Of a stretch of DNA of 64,000 nt, positions 36,151-45,920 are shown piece by piece. The notes below the pieces were generated by a model, which had not been told where the DNA came from, did not search any database, and saw nothing but the letters and a program-made list of their open reading frames with translations. This DNA is from Flaveria trinervia (Eukaryota > Streptophyta > Magnoliopsida > Asterales > Asteraceae). The position numbers and the translations under genes were made by a program. The DNA is taken from the NCBI GenBank assembly GCA_025506515.1, contig CM046453.1:40493727-40557726 (forward strand). The letters run 5' to 3'. Every line of letters begins with the position of its first letter. Position 1 is the first letter of the stretch.

Positions 36151-37515
36151 ACTAGCACTAGAATCGAATAACACAGAGGGTAAAGTTTGGTTTACTAGAA
36201 ACGTACCTGACACGACATCAGGGTCCATCCTAGCCTCCTCCTGTGTCATCGTGAATGCCCTGGCACTCGCCCTTGGTCCTTCTCCCCCAGTCGTCTTCTT
36301 CCCCGCACCAAAACTTTCAGCCCTCGGCTTCTTGCAGTCTGAGCTCATGTGGCCCTCCCTGCCATAATTAAAACACTTTCCAGTCTTACACTCTCTTGCC
36401 ATGTGGCTAGGTTTCCCACATTTGAAGCACACGTTAAATCCCAATCTACATTCAAGGTGTGCTCCATGCCACACTTGCCACACCTCCTCGACCCTGCACC
36501 TGATGTGACCATACGTCGGTCATCCACCTATGCCTTCTTGTTACTTCTTGGGGCACCGCCCCGATCAACCTTTTTCCCATTCCAATTCTGATCACCACCA
36601 CCCCTCTTGCTTTCCTCAGCCACCACCACCTCTCGCTCATCATACAGTCTTCCTGCCAAATCAACTGCTGACCTAAACGTGCTTGGTCGGGCAGCGATCA
36701 TGTGCCTGCAAATATCCGTCGGCAAGCCCTGTCTTAATCATCCGCGACAGAGGCGTCACCTAATCCGGCACCAGACGTGCCATCTCGTTGAACTTGGTGG
36801 GGTACTGCTGATGTGTCATGGTTCCCGCCTCCAACTGCAGGAACTCTCTCTCAACTTTATCCATTTCTCTATGAGGACAGAACTCCTCAATCACCAACTT
36901 CTTCAGTTCGGACCATCTAATCCTCCCAATTGCCCGACTACCCTCAGCCTGGACTATATTATTCTATTAGCACAGAGCCAAGTCCACAAACGAGTGGGCA
37001 GCAAACTTTACTTTTTGATCCTCCTGGCACTCATTGATATTTAAAATAGCTTCCATTTCTCTCACCCACCGGTGAGCAGCAGCAGCAGTGCCATTACCGT
37101 CAAAAGTAGGGGTCTTGCACCTTTGAAATGTCCCGTAGTTACAGCCTCGTGCCACATCTGGCGTAGGCTCTTCTTCTTCCTCCTCTTCTTCGTCATCTGA
37201 CAAAACCGTCTCAGTCTCAGGTTGTCTCCTTGCGCCCATAGGTCTACTCCTTTCCCTTCTTTCCCCATCTCTAACAGCCTTTATCACTTTGGTCACCACA
37301 GATGGTAGGAACGTCTTCATGACCTCATGTACTTCCTCCACAACTGCATCCTTCATTGAGGCTGTCAAATTAGCACTCTCATCACCATCCTCCAGATGAG
37401 GGGTCTCTGGTTCTTCATGAACCACCTTTTCGGCTCTGGGCCTTCCTCTTATAACCCGTGGTTCAGCACCACGACCTCCACCATGTGAAGCTTTAGATGA
37501 TCTACCACCAGCCAT
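35980..37515 (-). pseudogene. Gypsy E gag and protease start
   Basis: Starts at ATG 37515 (MAGGRSSKASHGGGRGAEPR), a basic N-terminus, then an acidic run (DDEEEEEEEE) and the Gypsy gag motif TPTFDGNGTAAAAHRWVREM. The 36453-36960 segment is fragmented. Frame 35980-36483 has two knuckles, CFKCGKPSHMAREC and CFNYGREGHMSSDC (second Cys replaced by Tyr), then the protease region GTFLVNQTLPSVLFDSSASKS, where the usual D-S-G reads D-S-S. Gag for particle assembly; not intact. Confidence 0.88.
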
Positions 37516-37807
37516 CAAGGGAACAGCTCAATTTATGTCAAGTATGTAAGTCCCTAATTACAATGGCCAGTTATGATTAGCCACTTAATTTACTCTTCAT
37601 ACCCCAAGCATTACCTGTCCCGACAACATCAGTATCTAAATCTACTAGCAACACATAACCACATAACATGCGCACGTAATACCGGTTAACATTAAGGAAA
37701 TACCTGATGGCACGCAGCTATTCGGACTGGCATCCCTTCACTTTCCGTCCCATTTTCAGTTTAAGTTTAGATTTATTTTGAAAATTTACACGTTTTACTT
37801 GAACTTT

Positions 37808-37820
37808 GGATCTGATACCA
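37808..37820 (-). promoter_or_regulatory. Primer binding site of Gypsy E
   Basis: Minus strand TGGTATCAGATCC, initiator tRNA-Met type, 3 nt from the LTR start at 37824. Confidence 0.85.
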
Positions 37821-38404
37821 ACTTGTAAGGCCTCGTTCCCCGGACGCTTACAGCTGGTAAATCATTTCATATAAAATATATACTTTACATTTAACATTCG
37901 TAGAACATTGCAGGGGAAACATAAAAATAACTTTTCATATCATTACAAATGCTTTTGCAAGTTAATACATGTGTTCATTTCAAAACATCGTTCATTCGCA
38001 TTACAATGCAAAAACATTAAACAACAGAATGCCATCCAAAAGAGCTGAGTAGCTGCCCAGTGCCATCCTCAGCAATGCTCACCTGCCAGCTCGAAAATGT
38101 ATAAAAAGTCAGCGTTGCTGAGTGAGTTCTAGTTTTACAGTAAACCATACTTTTACTTTCATTAGACCATTCATTACTTTTGCATGTGATCACACACCAT
38201 ATGTACACATAGATGATATCATTATTATCTTCATCATCCGGTCGTTCATTCTGTACATTCGTCATTAGATCTTTACTTTCATTCGGACCAATGCCATGTG
38301 CTCCACCCCACCATATGCATAAAGCCTGTACTGGGCCTGAGGTCTTTCAAAGATCACGAACATCATGCACGAAGCTGACCCCAGTTACCAAGGATGAGCG
38401 GCAA

Positions 38405-38586
38405 GGGTCTCATACATATGGTCAATCACAAGGATTGGACCCCAATGTGCATCCTTCTGGGGTAATACCCTTCATTGGGTGTGAACCTCCATGCATCTGC
38501 TTAATCACACGGATCAAGCCCCAGTGTGCATCCTTCAAGGGTAGCTAACCCGCACACGGTTGAGCTAACACCCTTTATTGGGTGTG
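38405..38586. repeat. Two-copy tandem in Gypsy E LTR
   Basis: A unit of about 78-90 bp containing aatcacaaggattgg.. or aatcacacggatcaag.., then cagtgtgcatcctt and ending cattgggtgtgaacctcc. The first copy ends intact at 38467-38490; the second is split by the solo LTR exactly at its gggtgtg, giving an internal empty-site control. Confidence 0.85.
38582..38586. repeat. Target-site duplication GTGTG (left)
   Basis: gtgtg before the solo LTR; repeated at 39542-39546. Confidence 0.93.
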
Positions 38587-39541
38587 TGTTGGACCAAAAG
38601 AACCAATGAGCCAAGATCTGAAAACCTCTAAGTCCCACATGATATCACAACAACTGCTGAAAGCTTCATCAGCAGTTCGACAAGTGCTGAAAACTCCAAC
38701 AGCTGAAGATCAAGTGCTGAAGACTTCAACAGCTGAAGACTAAAGTGTTGAAGTTCAACAGCTGAAGAACACAAGTGCTGAAGCTGAACAGCTGAAGAAC
38801 ACAAATGCTGAAGCTGAACAGCTGAAGAACACAAGTGCTGAAGCTGAACAGCTGAAGAACACAGGTGCTGAAGCTGAAGACCAAAGTACTAAAGTACAAC
38901 AGCTGAAGAGTTTACAAGTGCTAAAGATCAACAACTGGTGTACAAAGTCTGAAGACAAAGACTGAAGACATCAGCTGATGATATCTACTGAAGTCATCAG
39001 CTGATGAAACGTCTGAAGTTCAAGTCTGAAGATCAAGTACTGAAGTTTCAGTAGTTTGTCACAACAGCTGAAGAGTACTTCTTCAGTAGTTGTGATATCA
39101 GTAGTTTTATGTTTTTACTTTCAGTAGTTTTGTAAAACGACTGAAGAGCTTGTTCTTCAGTCGTTGTAGTTTCAGTAGTTTTATGTTTTTCAGTAGTTAT
39201 AATAACTGATAACACTTAGTATTTTTGTAAGGAGATGTCAGCTGTTTTGACATCTTCAGTAGTTGTGTTTCAGTTGGAATAATTCTGTTAGATGTCACTA
39301 TCAAGTGACATCAGCAGACGTCACATCTCTTATATAAGAGGTGTCGACCTAATTGTAATTGTGACATTCCGTTACCACGAAAGCGAATATTGAATGAAAT
39401 ATATTTGCAGAATTCTCTCTTTCTATAACCGTTTTTGTTCTTCATTGAATATCGTTTCGTTCTTGTGAATTGGCTAATTCATTGTTAGAATTCCGCTGCT
39501 ATACTCTTTAATCAATCAAACGTAGACCACTGATCCTAACA
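38587..39541 (+). repeat. Solo LTR of D family (955 bp) in Gypsy E LTR
   Basis: tgttggacc ... gatcctaaca, plus orientation. U3 has a 30-bp tandem (acaagtgctgaagctg...) in about four copies at 38763-38875. Also a 12-bp-arm dyad (39136-39147 / 39154-39165), the dyad gatgtcac/gtgacatc (39291-39298 / 39305-39312), gacgtcac (39318-39325) and TATATAAG at 39331-39338. Perfect TSD GTGTG. Confidence 0.96.
39291..39338 (+). promoter_or_regulatory. D-family LTR core promoter: dyad, ACGT element, TATA
   Basis: gatgtcac - 6 nt - gtgacatc, then gacgtcac (bZIP/TGA-type ACGT element), then TATATAAG. The same order and spacing recur in the solo LTRs at 42252 and 49061. In D itself the dyad is partly mutated, but the ACGT element and TATA remain. 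Confidence 0.75.
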
Positions 39542-39546
39542 GTGTG
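39542..39546. repeat. Target-site duplication GTGTG (right)
   Basis: Second copy of the GTGTG duplication. Confidence 0.93.
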
Positions 39547-39934
39547 AACCTCCTTACGTTTACTTGCAAGCCTTTCATACTTTCATTCGTTAATTAATGC
39601 ATGCATTCATCATTTCGTTCCTCTTTTTATTATCTTCCACTTTACGTTACGTAATACTTTCATTTCATTCATTAACATTCAACGTAAGCCAAGGGAAAAT
39701 AATCATACATAATAAGGAACATAAACAGTCAACATTATCATACAGGGCATCATACTTACATAACATACATCATACACATCATCATGCCAAGCATCAAACA
39801 TACATCATAACATGCCCATCATAACATCTACGACCTCAAAAGTCAACTTACATAGCCCCCGGGAACATCTCAAGTCAAAGCCTACATTCCTCTTTTTCCC
39901 CAGAAAGTCGGAAAACATTCTAAGTGTTCTTCCG

Positions 39935-40165
39935 CATCTGTCTTTTGTTCATCCGCATTTACTATAGTTCATCCTCATTTATTCATGTTCATCCGCATTT
40001 GTTTATCCGCATTGACCTTACTCATCCGGATTGACTTTCCATACTCATTCGCATTGACTTACTTGGTGGTTAATGCTTATCCGCATTAACTGTCATCCGC
40101 ATTAACTGTCATCCGCATTAACTGTCATCCGCATTGACTTTCCATACTCATCCGCATTGACTTTC
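39935..40165. repeat. tccgcatt array in Gypsy E LTR
   Basis: At least ten catccgcatt words. A strict 16-bp tandem (aactgtcatccgcatt) has ccgc at 40081, 40097, 40113 and 40129. The same core word as in C1's LTR and spacer, but here all copies point one way. Confidence 0.9.
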
Positions 40166-41279
40166 AAACACTTAGGTAGATTCTAAAACTTAACATATGA
40201 GTCTTAAACATCATATTTCAGTTCCTAATCACCATCTATCATGTTCTAAGCTTAAGTCTTACCTTTTAAGCCTTAGAAACACCATCATACATCATCAAGC
40301 ATGAACATAACCACACATCACATCATAAATTCAACATACACACAATCAATCATACGGGTAAGAAACCCAGTCTAATGAAAACATACATTCATGCATTTTC
40401 AGCCCCAAAATTAGTTAAAACAGGTAAAAGAGGGGTCCTAAAACTCACCTTTGCAGCTCTTGAGTGTGGTTTCTTCCAAACTCATTTGCAATTGAGTTCA
40501 ATCGCCTAGAAACCCACTAAAACATACCCGAACACAAGCAAACACACATAGCATAAACCCGAGAACATAACCGGTTAAGAACACAATAAAAACGTGAATT
40601 CTTACCTTGAATTCGCAATTTTCTTCTTGTTTCTCTTCAAAACCGAGAGTTCTCTATTTCCTACTACTCTCTCTCTCTCTCTAAAAATCAGAGAATTTTG
40701 TGTGTAGAAAGGGTAATGGGCGGCCATGCCACCTTTATCACCAACTTTTCAAAGATTTTGTCCTTTTCACACTTTTAACTCCTAGACTTGGGTCTTATTT
40801 CCTTTTTCGTGTTTTTCTTCACTTTATTCTTTCTTTCTTTGGATTTTCGCCGGAAAAAGAACAATTTCGCCAGAATCTAGTAGTTTCGTCGGAATAGTTC
40901 CGCCGGAATTACAGTTTCGCCAGAGTTTCGCGGACGAAACTGTAATTTCGCCAGAAAATTTGAACTTTCGTTCAGAATAAAATTCGTTGGATGAAGATGT
41001 TGAAGCTCAAGAATACAAAGAACACACACACTAGTGTGTGTGAGAGAAATTCTTCGAATCTAAAAAATTTTGTTGAATCTTGTATAGATTTAGGAGTAGA
41101 TGTGATTTCTAACTTGTAAATCTTCAAATTCCTTGTATAACTTTGTAGATTTGATGATTTTGATGAAGATTTGAAACTTTTTAATTTTCAGATCTAGTTT
41201 CTCTCTCTAAAACCCCACTTTCTCTCTCTAAATTTTGATGAACATTTTCAAAAATCAGCAACAACTTCTTCAATTCTTC

Positions 41280-41937
41280 AATGCATTTGATTCAATAGTG
41301 TATATTTAAGTTGTTGCAGTTCAAAGCTCGTATTTGGACTTTGGCTTTGGTCGGCCGGTCCGCCTTCAGGTGTGCACCGGTTTACTCGTCTCTTCTGTCG
41401 GTGGTGCGCTCCTAGCCTTAATTGGTCAGGTCGTGCCTCCAGTGTTGTTATTTTGAAGAAATTAGAGTGCACAAAGCAAGCCTACGCTCTATACCAAATT
41501 GTAACTCCAAGATAAACACACTTGAATCAAATCATAAAGAATTAGATCAAATATGATAATCACAACCAAAACCCCTTTGATCTTCAATTAGATTGCAAAA
41601 TATGTGTTTACAAATAATCCCTCAATCTATTGGTCATGCAACCATTAGCCAACACTAATAACAATTAACCTATTTATAGTCTAGACTAATATTCAATAAT
41701 TGCACTTAACCCCCTAGACTTAGGCTAATTAATACAAAATTACATATTAATCATAAAAAGGACTAAAAACAAGATAAAATATATTTTGTTCACACAAATT
41801 ATATTTATTACAATAAAACTCCTACTCATCTAAATCTTCAACGACTCGTCTCGGTTCTTCGTTTCGAACGTGCCAGGTTTGACTTTTGTTGACTTTGACT
41901 GGGTTGATAATACAGACTATCTTGTACAGCTCCAACA
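41280..41937 (-). mobile_element. LTR element F: 5' LTR, PBS and leader only
   Basis: PBS TGGTATAGAGC (minus) at 41486-41496; LTR 41500-41937 (438 bp) with ends tgtaactcc and gctccaaca, and a minus-strand TATAAATA at 41671-41678. Internal sequence left of the PBS is only a couple of hundred bases and non-coding before Gypsy E sequence begins. Bases 41938-41942 (attta) belong to the G integrase frame and would be one TSD copy. Superfamily not assigned. No palindrome array in this LTR. Confidence 0.72.
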
Positions 41938-42246
41938 ATTTACATGGGTATTCTTTTTAAGATCTAAAGTTGAAACTTCTGAAATGTTAAAATCTTTTAT
42001 TCTTAAAATAGAAAATCAAATTGATCACAAGGTTAAGATAATTAGAAGTGATCAATGGACTGAGTTTAAGAACCTCATTCTTGACTCATTTTGTAACTCA
42101 AAAGGGATTGCCAGACAATATAGTGCTCCAGAACTTATCAACAAAATGGTGCTCTAACTATGTTAGTTGATTCCAAACTACCTCTAACATTCTGGGCAGA
42201 GGCAGTCAGCACTACATGCTATGTGCAAAACAGGGTTCTTGTAGTT

Positions 42247-42251
42247 AAGCC
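42247..42251. repeat. Target-site duplication AAGCC (left)
   Basis: aagcc, repeated at 43147-43151. Confidence 0.94.
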
Positions 42252-43146
42252 TGTTAGGATCAGTGATCTACGTTTGATTGATTAGAGAGTATAGCAGCGG
42301 AATTCTAACAATGAATTAGCCAATTCACAAGAACGAAACGATATTCAATGAAGAACAAAAACGGTTATAGATAGAGAGAATTCTGCAAATATATTTCATT
42401 CAATATTCGCTTTCGTGGTAACGGAATGTCACACTTACAATTAGGTCGACACCTCTTATATAAGAGATGTGACGTCTGCTGATGTCACTTGATAGTGACA
42501 TCTAATAGAATTATTCCAACTGAAACACAACTACTGAAGATGTCAAAACAGCTGACATCTTCTTACAAAAATATTAAGTGTTATCAGTTACTATAACTAC
42601 TGAAAAACATAAAACTACTGAAACTACAACGACTGAAGAACAAGCTCTTCAGTCATTTTACAAAACTACTGAAAGTAAAAACATAAAACTACTGATATCA
42701 CAACTACTGAAGAAGTACTCTTCAGCTGTTGTGACAAGCTACTGAAACTTCAGTACTTGGTCTTCAGACTTGAACTTCAGATGTTTCATCAACTGATGAC
42801 TTCAGTAGATATCATCAGCTGATGTCTTCAGTCTTTGTCTTCAGACTTTGTACACCAGTTGTTGATCTTCAGCACTTGTAACTCTTCAGCTGTTGTACTT
42901 CAGTACTTTGGTCTTCAGCTTCAGCACTTGTGTTCTTCAGCTGTTCAGCTTCAGTACTTGTGTTCTTCAGCTATTCAGCTTCAGCACTTGTGTTCTTCAG
43001 CTATTGAAGTCTTCAGTACTTGATCTTCAGCTGTTGGAGTTTTCAGCACTTGTCGAACTGCTAATGAAGCCTTCAGCAGTTGTTGTGATATCATGTGAGA
43101 CTTAGAGGTTTTCTGATCTTGGCTCATTGGTTCTTTTGGTCCAACA
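42252..43146 (-). repeat. Solo LTR of D family (895 bp) in Copia G integrase
   Basis: tgttaggatc ... ggtccaaca (minus orientation), TSD AAGCC both sides. Carries the conserved dyad gatgtcac/gtgacatc (42481-42502), gtgacgtc and TATATAAG (about 42465-42480), and cttcagctgttcag words in units of about 30 bp (42900-43010). Removing LTR plus one TSD rejoins the integrase reading frame (VVKP-HGKT). Confidence 0.96.
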
Positions 43147-43151
43147 AAGCC
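43147..43151. repeat. Target-site duplication AAGCC (right)
   Basis: Second copy of the AAGCC duplication. Confidence 0.94.
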
Positions 43152-45589
43152 ACATGGAAAAACCCATTATGAGCTATGAAACAAGAGGCCACCGTTCAAT
43201 GGCTTTCTAAGGTCCTTTGGCTGTAGGTGTACCATATTTAACACAAAAGATAATTTGGCTAAATTTGCTGAAAAGTCGGATGATGCTATCTTTGTTGGAT
43301 ACTCCTCTAGCTCTAAAGCTTATATACAACATCAAAAATCAACAATTTGAGGAATCATCCAATATTATTGTCAATGAGCACACTCCTTGTGTTAGGGGAA
43401 TGGCCCTGATCACATTTTTGACTTAGAATTGTTTCCAAACTATTCTAAACCATCTTATGAGAATGTTTTAGCTAGAACAGGTACTCAAAGCAATTTTGAA
43501 GATAACCAACTATTTGAGTTACCTAGATCTATTCCAAGTTCTCTGAGAGCTATAACAAATCAAGCTTTCACCATTGGCAGAACTGACAGTAAAACTATCT
43601 AAAGGGATAGTGGAGATTCAACCAGTGATTCACCTGTTGACCCTCAAACTTCATCAGGTGACACTACACAATACCAAGCTAACGAAAGTAGCATCTTGAA
43701 GGAACAGGCAACTGTTAATGCTGCTTCACAGCCAACAATGATGATGTTTCTTATTCATTCAATCAGTTCTCATTGAATGAGTTTGAAACAGCAACTGGAC
43801 AAAGTGTTCAAGCTCCTAAGCAAAATATGTCCAATCTGGATCTATCTTTGCAACCAAGTGATTCCTCAACTAAGGATTCACAACACTCATCTAGCTGAGA
43901 ACGTCATAGGGGATGTCTCTAAAGGTGTGAGAACAAGAGGACATACTCATCATGGGAATGTCTGCTTGTACTCATGCTTCTTATCTCAAATGGAACCCAA
44001 GAAGGTAGAAGATGCCTTGAAAGATAGTAGTTGGGTTGAATCAATGCAAGAGGAGTTGCTTCAATTGAAGAGAAAAAAGGTTTGAAACCTATGTTCGCTA
44101 CTATCTAGTCAACTACCTATAGGCACAAAATGGGTTTTCAGAAACAAGAGAGATGATAGAGGCTTGTTATCAAGAACAAGGCAAGACTGGTGGTTCAAGG
44201 ATACACTTGAGAGGAGGGAATCGATTGTATTGATGTCTTTGTACCTGTTGCAAGACTTGAGGGAGTTAGGATCTTCCTTGCTTATGCTGCATCCAAGAAT
44301 TTCACTATCTACCAGCTTCATGTCAAGTGTGCCTTTCTATATGGGGATATAGATAGGGTTGTCTATGGTGCCAGCCTCCAGGATTTGAAGGCCCACAACA
44401 CCCCAACTATGTGTGCAAATTGGATAAAGCTCTATATGGGCTACACTAAGCACCTAGGCTGTGGTATGAGGCTTTATCTCAGTTCTTCTGAAGAATGGTT
44501 ACACTAGAGGTACCATTGATAAGACTCTTTTATAAGGAAGTCTAGAAAGGACATCGTGCTTGTTCAAATCTATGTTGATGACATCATATTTGGTTCTTCA
44601 AACGATCAAATGTGTAAGGACTTTGAAAGCATCATGAAGAAGAAGTTTGAGATGAGTTCCATGGGAAAAATGGACTTTTTCCTTGGAATTAAGGTGAAGC
44701 AAATGAAGGAAGGGTTTTTCTTCAATCAATCCAAGTATGTCAATGACATCTTAGAAAGATTTGAAATGAAAGATTGTAAGCCAGCCAAGACACCTATACC
44801 CAGAAACCATAATCTTTGTCCTGACTTTGAGGGGGAGGATACTAATTAACATTAGTATAAGGTAATTATTGGTTTTATGACGTATCTCACAGCAAGTAGA
44901 CCTGATATAATTTTTGCAACATGCATCTGCGAAATATATTAGGTTGCTCCAAAGTTGTCTCTCCTAGCTGCTGCCAAGAGAATCCTTAGATACCTCAAAG
45001 GAGCACCTAAATTAGGTCTCTTGTATCCAAGGAACAGCAATTTCAATCTCTTTGCTACTCTAACTGTGACTATCATGGCTAAAACATTGACAAGAAATCA
45101 ACATCATGTGGATGTCAATTTTTTGGTGGACGGATCATCTCATGGCAATGCAAGAAATAATCATGTGTCTCTACATCAACTGCTGAAGCTGAATACATTG
45201 TTGCTACAAGTTGTTGTGCTCAGCTGCTATGGATTCAGAACATGATTTTAGACTATGGATTCAACTTTATGAGCAATCCTATCCACATTGACAACAACAG
45301 TGCTATCTCCGTCACTGAAAATCCTGTGAAGCACTCCAAGACAAAGCATATGATATCAGGTATCATTTCATTAGAGATATTCATGAGAAAAATATAATTA
45401 AGCTAATCAAAGTTGATTCAAATGAACAATATGCTGACTTGTTCACAAAGCTTTTGATGAACAGAAATTTAAGTATCTCATTACAGCTATTGGGATGATA
45501 AACATTGATTAGTCTACCTCTTTTGAAAAACCTTTTTAAATATGTAATGTCTTATGTCAATACAATCTAAGCCATGTTACAAAAGATCT

Positions 45590-45905
45590 CTCTGAAATTT
45601 TCAGTAAGTATAAATTCTTCCAAAGAGGAATTAACTCTCCGAAGATGTTTTGCATATCTTCCAAAGCAAATTCCTTCCAAGATAATTTTCTTCTTGGAAG
45701 AGTTTTTAGTCTTGAAAGAAGTGATTGATTACATATCAGATCTACTTCTGAATCTTATAAAACTCTCTATATGGAAAGCAATCTTTACTCTCGGAAATAG
45801 ACCTTTACCTTCGGAAGTAAGAATTGCCTTCGGAAGACAAATTACCTTTGGAAATACTTTATACTCAGAAGAGAGATTTTACTATGTAACGGAAATCTTT
45901 TGGGC
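45590..45905. repeat. cttcggaag / cttccgaag motif array in G spacer
   Basis: Perfect cttcggaag at 45809-45817 and 45828-45836, with variants ctccgaag, cttccaaag, cttccaag and cttggaag from 45615 to 45800. The LTR of the same element has cttccgaag (51301, 51346, 51367, 51497). Confidence 0.87.
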
Positions 45906-45912
45906 CCCACAT

Positions 45913-45920
45913 TATAAAAA
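45913..45920 (+). promoter_or_regulatory. Putative internal TATA box for G ORF3
   Basis: TATAAAAA directly after the array, 237 bp before the ORF3 ATG. It is preceded by gggccccac (45902-45910), which resembles TCP-factor sites found near plant core promoters. Confidence 0.55.

Larger units (their letters stand above)
34813..41279 (-). mobile_element. Ty3/gypsy element E, 5' half
   Basis: Minus-strand Gypsy element: LTR from 37824 rightwards (interrupted by a solo LTR), PBS 37808-37820, gag from 37515, protease, RT, and the start of RNase H at 34813, where Copia D interrupts it. The LTR architecture (array downstream of a pyrimidine/GA-rich leader, length over 2 kb without the insert) parallels Gypsy C. 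The right boundary is not resolved; 41279 is a guess and the true end is somewhere between about 41200 and 41485. Confidence 0.82.
37824..41279 (-). repeat. 5' LTR of Gypsy E, interrupted by a solo LTR
   Basis: The left end is tgtaaggcctcg next to the PBS. It contains a two-copy tandem (38405-38586), the inserted solo LTR (38587-39541), a tccgcatt array (39935-40165), a CT-rich run (40620-40690) and a gcc(a/g)gaa-rich stretch (40845-40960). No gene. The right end is uncertain. Without the insert it is about 2.5 kb, like the LTR of Gypsy C. Confidence 0.7.
41938..45512 (+). pseudogene. Copia G pol (integrase to RNase H), interrupted by a solo LTR
   Basis: Plus strand. The integrase core begins mid-motif at 41940 (TWVFFLRSKVETSEMLKSFI, then KIIRSDQWTEF) and runs to NRVLVVKP, where the solo LTR 42252-43146 splits it; it resumes HGKTHYEL at 43152 with DAIFVGYSSSSKAY. 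RT 43970-44860: SQMEPKKVEDALKDSSWVES, catalytic YVDD at 44571-44582 (IIFGSSND), then FFLGIKVKQMKEGFFFNQSK. RNase H: YLTASRPDIIFATCIC, AAAKRILRYLKGAPKLGLLY, ending GMINID at stop 45512. Multiple stops. The 5' part is cut off by element F. Confidence 0.9.

Noticed and set aside
38628..38958. Cys/Ser/Leu-rich ORFs (such as repeats of CSSAVQLQHL) as a repetitive secreted protein
   Set aside because: They are translations of the 30-bp LTR minisatellite; frame and length follow the repeat. The same applies to 42835-43105 and 48918-49404.
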